Below are positions 49,119-53,075 of a stretch of 53,075 nt of DNA, one piece after another. The DNA is from Glycomyces lechevalierae (GTDB lineage Bacteria > Actinomycetota > Actinomycetes > Mycobacteriales > Micromonosporaceae), in NCBI RefSeq assembly GCF_027622945.1, contig NZ_JAPZVQ010000003.1:485463-538537 (forward strand). Direction: 5' to 3'. The translations under genes and the position numbers were made by a program. How positions within the stretch are numbered: the first letter of the stretch is position 1; each line of letters begins with the position of its first letter. The notes below the pieces were generated by a model, which saw only the letters and a program-made list of their open reading frames with translations, did no database searches and was not told the origin of the DNA.

Positions 49119-51164
49119 TCAGCCGGTGGTGCCGGTGACGGTGCCGCCGGATTCGGTGACGTAGTAGGTCATGGTCGCTCCGCTCCAGAAGTAGAGCGTG
49201 AGCTTGACCTCTCGGTCGTCTTGGACGTCGTTGAAGAACTTGCTGCCGAGGTCGAGCTCGTTCGCCGCGTAGTCCGGCTTGAAGCCCTCGCCCCACTCCT
49301 TCCAGGAGGTCCACTCGATCGGGCCGGCGTTGCTGCCGTCGTCGCTGTAGACCGCCTGCATGGTCTTCATCGTGTCGCCCTTCCACTCAGTCGGGATCGC
49401 GAACGAGTCCGCGGCCCCGGTCGCGTTGGCGATCGTGGGCTTGTCGTAGCTGATCAGGCTGATCCGCCACGGCTGTCCCGCCGAGAAGTCGGCGTGCAGG
49501 TCGGCCTTCTTGCCGTACTCCCGGTCGCCGAGCAGCTGGGTGAGCAGCGAGGCCTTGATGGTGAGTTCGTTGCCGGACAGCGTGTAGTCGGTGCCCTCGG
49601 TCAGCTGCGTGTCGCCGTGTCGCAGGCCTTCGAATTCGAGGTCGTTCGGCTCGAGCGTGACCGTCGTGTCCGAGATCGGTTCGGCCTTCGGGATGAACAG
49701 CTGGTCGGTCTCGGCGACGCCCGAACGCGTGGTCCAGGCCGCCTGGTACATGCCCCAGTATTCGGCGTCGCGGAACTGCAGGTTGTCGCGGTCGTAGCCG
49801 GGGACGCAGTCCCACAGCATGGTCGTGAGGTTCTTCTCCCGGGCGTAGTTGCCCGCGAACTCCAGGAACTTCAGGATCTCGCCGCGTTCGACCTTGCCTT
49901 CGACATTGCCGCCGAGCAGGCTGTACTCGCCGATGATCACGGGGATGTCGTTGGCGACGAACGCGTCGTACACGTTGTCGAACGAGTCCGTGATGTTGTC
50001 CTTCGTGACCTGGTCGAACGTGGGGCTCCCGGCGAGGTTCATCGCGAACGGCCAGTATCCGTAGAAGTGGATGGTCGCGGCCACGTTCGGGTCGTTCAGA
50101 TCGGTGAAGGTGCTGACCAGCTCGTCGACGGGGGTCTGGTCGCCGCTGGTGTGCAGCGTCGGCATGACCAGCACGCGGTCGGCATTGCCGCCGCCCGTGC
50201 CGCGCACGACCTCGTGGAACTGCTGGTTCAGCTCGTCGAGGTACTGGTACTTCTCGGCGTCGGTGGTGTCGTTGAACTGCGGCTCGTTGATGCTCTCGAA
50301 CAGGAGCTCGTCCGGGTAGTCCTTGAAGCGCTCGGCGATCGCGGTCCACAGGGCCTCATTGCGGGCGAGGATCTCCTCCCGGTTGGTCTTCATGTCCGCC
50401 AACCAGATCCACGAGTCGTGGTGGGTGTCCAGCATGACGTACAGGTCCGCTTCGAGCGCCCAGTTCACCACTTCCTCGACGCGGTCGAGGTATGCCGGGT
50501 CAATGGCGTAGTCCGGGCCTTCGCCCTGGTGTTCGTCCCATGTGACGGGGAGGCGGAGGCTGTTGAAACCCTCGTCCTTGACGTCCTGGACGAGAGCCTG
50601 GTTGATCGGGTAGTTGCCCCACGAGGTCTCGTCGGGGATCGCGTCGAGCGAGTTGCCGAGGTTGAAGCCCGGCTGCATCGCGGCGACGGTCTCCATCGCC
50701 GTCAGGTCCTCGGTCGGCTCTCCGGTCGGTTCGCCGCCGGGGAGGGTGCAGGCGGTTCCGTTGAGGGTGAACGAGGTCGGGGCCTCGTTGGCCTCACCGA
50801 ACGAGCCGACGAATCCGAAGGCCACCGACTCGTCGGCGCCGAGGGCCTTGTTGTAACTCGCGTGCTTGGCGGTGACCGTGTCGCCGGAGGAGGCGACGTC
50901 GGCGTTCCAGGCCTGGGTGACGGTCTGCCCGGAGGGGAAGTCCCACTTGAGCTCCCAACCGCTGCGGGCCTCGCCTCGGTTGGTCACTTCGACGTTGGCG
51001 ACGAAGCCGCCTGGCCACTCGCTCTTGACCTGGTAGTCGACCTCGCAGCCCGCGGCCGATTGGGCGACCGCCGGCAGGATGGCGCCGAGCCCGGCCGCCA
51101 GGGTGGCGACCGCGACGGTGATCGCGACGATCCGCCGTCGGGCTCGATGTCGGATGAATTGCAT
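49119..51164 (-). CDS. Secreted CBM2-GH5-X2-CBM46 endoglucanase (copy 3)
   Basis: A 681-aa secreted enzyme with the same plan as copy 1. The signal ends near VAQS (about 36); CBM2 (GCEVDYQVKSEWPGGFVANV, about 39-138); short Gly/Glu/Pro-Thr linker; GH5 barrel with acid/base Glu in ESINEPQF and nucleophile Glu in VIIGEYSLL; then X2 (VTLEPNDLEFEGLRHGDTQL) and CBM46 (ending YYVTESGGTVTGTTG). The ATG at 51164 has AGGAG 4 bases upstream; the longer frame to 51248 is not supported. An unusually AT-rich promoter region lies upstream (51240-51295). Confidence 0.94.
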   Translation of the reverse strand: MQFIRHRARRRIVAITVAVATLAAGLGAILPAVAQSAAGCEVDYQVKSEWPGGFVANVEVTNRGEARSGWELKWDFPSGQTVTQAWNADVASSGDTVTAKHASYNKALGADESVAFGFVGSFGEANEAPTSFTLNGTACTLPGGEPTGEPTEDLTAMETVAAMQPGFNLGNSLDAIPDETSWGNYPINQALVQDVKDEGFNSLRLPVTWDEHQGEGPDYAIDPAYLDRVEEVVNWALEADLYVMLDTHHDSWIWLADMKTNREEILARNEALWTAIAERFKDYPDELLFESINEPQFNDTTDAEKYQYLDELNQQFHEVVRGTGGGNADRVLVMPTLHTSGDQTPVDELVSTFTDLNDPNVAATIHFYGYWPFAMNLAGSPTFDQVTKDNITDSFDNVYDAFVANDIPVIIGEYSLLGGNVEGKVERGEILKFLEFAGNYAREKNLTTMLWDCVPGYDRDNLQFRDAEYWGMYQAAWTTRSGVAETDQLFIPKAEPISDTTVTLEPNDLEFEGLRHGDTQLTEGTDYTLSGNELTIKASLLTQLLGDREYGKKADLHADFSAGQPWRISLISYDKPTIANATGAADSFAIPTEWKGDTMKTMQAVYSDDGSNAGPIEWTSWKEWGEGFKPDYAANELDLGSKFFNDVQDDREVKLTLYFWSGATMTYYVTESGGTVTGTTG

Positions 51165-51485
51165 GTCACTCCTAAAGGGTTGGTGGTGGTACGAGGGTCG
51201 GGGGGTCTGCACCGGAACTCTCAGCAGGTGTTTCGCCGTGAAAATCAAGTTGAGTATGTAAATAGTTATATATGTATAAATAAACTCGGGACCGGTTGTT
51301 TCTCGCGAGAGCTGGTGGCACTGCGAGCCGGCTATCGGTCCAGGCGCGTGGACCTCCGGGTGGAGGAGATTCGCGTGTACTGAGTTTGCAAAGGCTCCGA
51401 CCCGGGGTGGGCAGGTCTCGGTCCCTGCCCCTGGTCGGGCCTGCGGAAATGTCGGTTCCCTCGATCCGCTCTCACACGGACCGGG
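51165..51485. promoter_or_regulatory. Intergenic region upstream of GH5 copy 3
   Basis: No gene is seen. The stretch from about 51240 to 51295 is strikingly AT-rich for this genome (TATATATGTATAAATAAA) and probably holds the promoter of GH5 copy 3 on the minus strand. A perfect palindrome TCTCGCGAGA is at 51301-51310. No TGGGAGCGCTCCCA-type CebR box is present. Confidence 0.5.
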
Positions 51486-52436
51486 TCAACCCTTGATGGC
51501 GCCGGTGATGACGGCCTTCGTGAAGTGCTTCTGGATGAACGGGTACATGATCACGATCGGGATGATCGTGCAGACCACGACCGCCATCTTGAGTGCGGCG
51601 GTCGGGGCGGCCGCGCCCTGGTTCTGGTACTGGGCGGCGGCCTGTGCACCCTCTGGAAGGCCTTGTGTGGACATGAGCATTCTTTGGAGCACGACCTGGA
51701 TCGGCTGGGTGTCCAGCCCCGGGGTGTAGAGCACGGCCGAGAAGTAGATGTTCCAGTTGCCGACGGCGTAGAACAGGGCGATGACGGCGAGGATGGCCTT
51801 GGACATGGGCAGCACGATGGTGAGCAGGGTCCGGAACTCGCCGGCGCCGTCGATCTTGGCGGCGTCGATGAGTTCGCCGGGGATCGAGTTCATGAAGAAC
51901 GCGCGCAGGATGATGATGTTGAAGGTGCCCACGGCCCCGGGCAGGATGAGCGACCAGTACGAGTTGAACAGGCCGAGTTTCTGCACCACCAGGAAGCTCG
52001 GGTACATGCCGGGTCCGAACAGGAACGTGAGCAGGATGGTCCACAGGATCGGGCGGTGCAGCAGCGAGCCGGTCCGCGACAGCGCGTACGCCCCGCAGAT
52101 GGTGAGGACCATGCTGATGGCGGTGCCGCCGATGGTGAGGACCGTGGTCAGGACCAGCGAGTCGGTGAGCGCGCCGCCGGAGAAGATCTCCTGGTAGGCC
52201 TGGAAGCTGACGTCGGTGGGCAGGAGCAGGAGGTTGCCGCCGGCGCGTGCCAGCGCCTCCTCGCTGGCCAGGCTGGTGGCGAGGACCGCCCACAGCGGCA
52301 GGACGATCGCTGCGCCGTAGCAGATGAGGAACAGGGCTTTGACGGCTTTGCCGGCGGCGGAGGGCTCCTCGTCCCAGACGGGGCGGTTGCTATTGCGGCG
52401 CGGCTTGTGCTCGAGCTTGGTGTCGATGGCGGTCAT
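51486..52436 (-). CDS. Carbohydrate ABC transporter permease (MalG/YtcP-like)
   Basis: A 316-aa inner-membrane permease of the CUT1 family with six helices after a polar N-terminal tail of about 30 residues. The EAA loop that contacts the ATPase reads IDAAKIDGAGEFRTLLTIVL. It resembles YtcP, the partner of LplB in uptake of complex oligosaccharides. The ATG at 52436 overlaps the stop of the upstream permease gene (TCATGA on the plus strand), so the two are coupled. No ATPase is in the window; such systems often share MsiK. Position next to GH5/GH74 genes suggests import of cello- or xyloglucan oligosaccharides. Confidence 0.92.
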   Translation of the reverse strand: MTAIDTKLEHKPRRNSNRPVWDEEPSAAGKAVKALFLICYGAAIVLPLWAVLATSLASEEALARAGGNLLLLPTDVSFQAYQEIFSGGALTDSLVLTTVLTIGGTAISMVLTICGAYALSRTGSLLHRPILWTILLTFLFGPGMYPSFLVVQKLGLFNSYWSLILPGAVGTFNIIILRAFFMNSIPGELIDAAKIDGAGEFRTLLTIVLPMSKAILAVIALFYAVGNWNIYFSAVLYTPGLDTQPIQVVLQRMLMSTQGLPEGAQAAAQYQNQGAAAPTAALKMAVVVCTIIPIVIMYPFIQKHFTKAVITGAIKG

Positions 52437-53075
52437 GACTTCTGGTAGATCCCTTGCTCTCCGAGGCGGTGCGCGATGTTGTTGGCGACGAGGATGAGGA
52501 TCAGTCCGATCACGCCCTTGAACAGGCCCGCGGCGGTGCCGAAGGACTCGCCCTGGTTGCCGATGATCGACTGGTAGTACACGTAGGTGTCGAGCACTTC
52601 CGTGGCCTGGTAGCCCACGGCCTGGCGCTGCAGCTGGTACTGCTCGAAGCCGACCGAGAGGATGCCGCCGATCTGGAGGATGAGCAGCAGGATGATGACC
52701 GGCCGGATACCGGGCAGGGTGATGTGCCACATCCTGCGCCAGCGGTTCGCGCCGTCGGAGGCCGCGGCCTCGTAGAGGCTCGGGTTGATCGACGCCAAGG
52801 CGGCCAGGAAGATGATCATGCCCCAGCCGGCGTCCTTCCACGCCCACTGCATCCACACCAGGAAGGTGAAGGTGTCGGGGTTGGACGTGAAGTCGAGCCG
52901 TTCCCCGCCGCCGTCCATGATCCAGTTCGAGACGAGGCCGTCCGCGCCGAGAACCTGCACGAACACGGTGACGACGAGGACCCACGAGAAGAAGTGGGGG
53001 AGGTACACGATGGACTGGAACGTGGAGCGGACCTTGAGGGAGATGATGCTGTTCATCGCCAGGGCCAGCGCGACC
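52433..53075 (-). CDS. Carbohydrate ABC transporter permease (LplB-like), 5' partial
   Basis: The gene runs off the window; about 214 codons are visible of a usual 300 or so. The frame is open to the last base (VALALAMNSIISLKVRSTFQ), so the ATG at 53056 is internal, not the start. SIVYLPHFFSWVLVVTVFVQ and the EAA loop YEAAASDGANRWRRMWHITL are typical of LplB-type permeases. It pairs with the MalG-like permease downstream (4-base overlap). The solute-binding protein gene is probably just beyond the window. Confidence 0.93.
   Translation of the reverse strand, partial: VALALAMNSIISLKVRSTFQSIVYLPHFFSWVLVVTVFVQVLGADGLVSNWIMDGGGERLDFTSNPDTFTFLVWMQWAWKDAGWGMIIFLAALASINPSLYEAAASDGANRWRRMWHITLPGIRPVIILLLILQIGGILSVGFEQYQLQRQAVGYQATEVLDTYVYYQSIIGNQGESFGTAAGLFKGVIGLILILVANNIAHRLGEQGIYQKS

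Noticed and set aside
51165..51485. CebR-type operator TGGGAGCGCTCCCA upstream of the cellulase genes
   Set aside because: No such sequence is present here or before the other GH5 genes.

Overview
This window comes from a high-GC Gram-positive bacterium. GC is very high, most genes use GTG/ATG starts with G/C third positions, and the order panB, HAD, MOSC, glnA2-type glutamine synthetase, amidotransferase, glnE is typical of Actinomycetota. The ctaC-ctaF pair and the actinobacterial form of RNase P RNA agree. A Glycomyces-like or related soil or plant-associated actinomycete is my best guess, but the sequence alone does not prove the genus.

Left part (1 to about 31 kb): mainly core and house-keeping genes. 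They include a beta-propeller lipoprotein, a MORN protein, a divergent GNAT/TetR pair around a tandem operator, a cysteine desulfurase-like enzyme, cytochrome oxidase subunits ctaC-ctaF, NUDIX and PP2C-like genes, RNase P RNA, a TauE/SafE permease, nadE, panB, a HAD phosphatase, a MOSC protein, glnA2, an amidotransferase, glnE, a CorA-type transporter, a secreted GH18 chitinase, a DoxX-like/LysR divergent pair, a glyoxalase-fold protein, a DUF418 membrane protein, a two-component system, a LigD-type polymerase joined in frame to an alpha/beta hydrolase, an orphan KilAC protein, a Cof-type HAD phosphatase and a cold-shock gene behind a long, apparently structured leader.

Middle (31 to 43 kb): regulator-target pairs (TetR/MDR oxidoreductase, MmyB-like XRE/SDR, TetR/DHA2 efflux) with well-formed operators. 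Between them lies a minus-strand block of secreted polysaccharide genes: a GH74 xyloglucanase-like protein, a CE1/PHB-depolymerase-type esterase with a ricin-type CBM13, and a ROK regulator. A decayed second copy of the esterase lies at 40.6 kb.

Right end (43.3 to 53 kb): a tRNA-Pro(TGG), followed by a 10-bp tandem repeat and a large hairpin, marks a border. Beyond it are an AraC regulator, an internally deleted GH39 beta-xylosidase relic, three paralogous GH5-X2-CBM46 cellulase/xyloglucanase genes (two with CBM2) separated by copies of an identical 30-bp hairpin, and two CUT1-type sugar ABC permease genes running off the window. Together the 35-53 kb genes look like an extracellular beta-glucan/xyloglucan degradation and uptake locus that has recently grown by duplication and lost pieces by deletion.

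A recurrent theme is leaderless transcription: at least eight genes have a TANNNT -10 box 6-8 bases before their start codon. The least explained element is the roughly 190-nt leader of the cold-shock gene, which can fold into three successive stem-loops, two capped by GNRA tetraloops.
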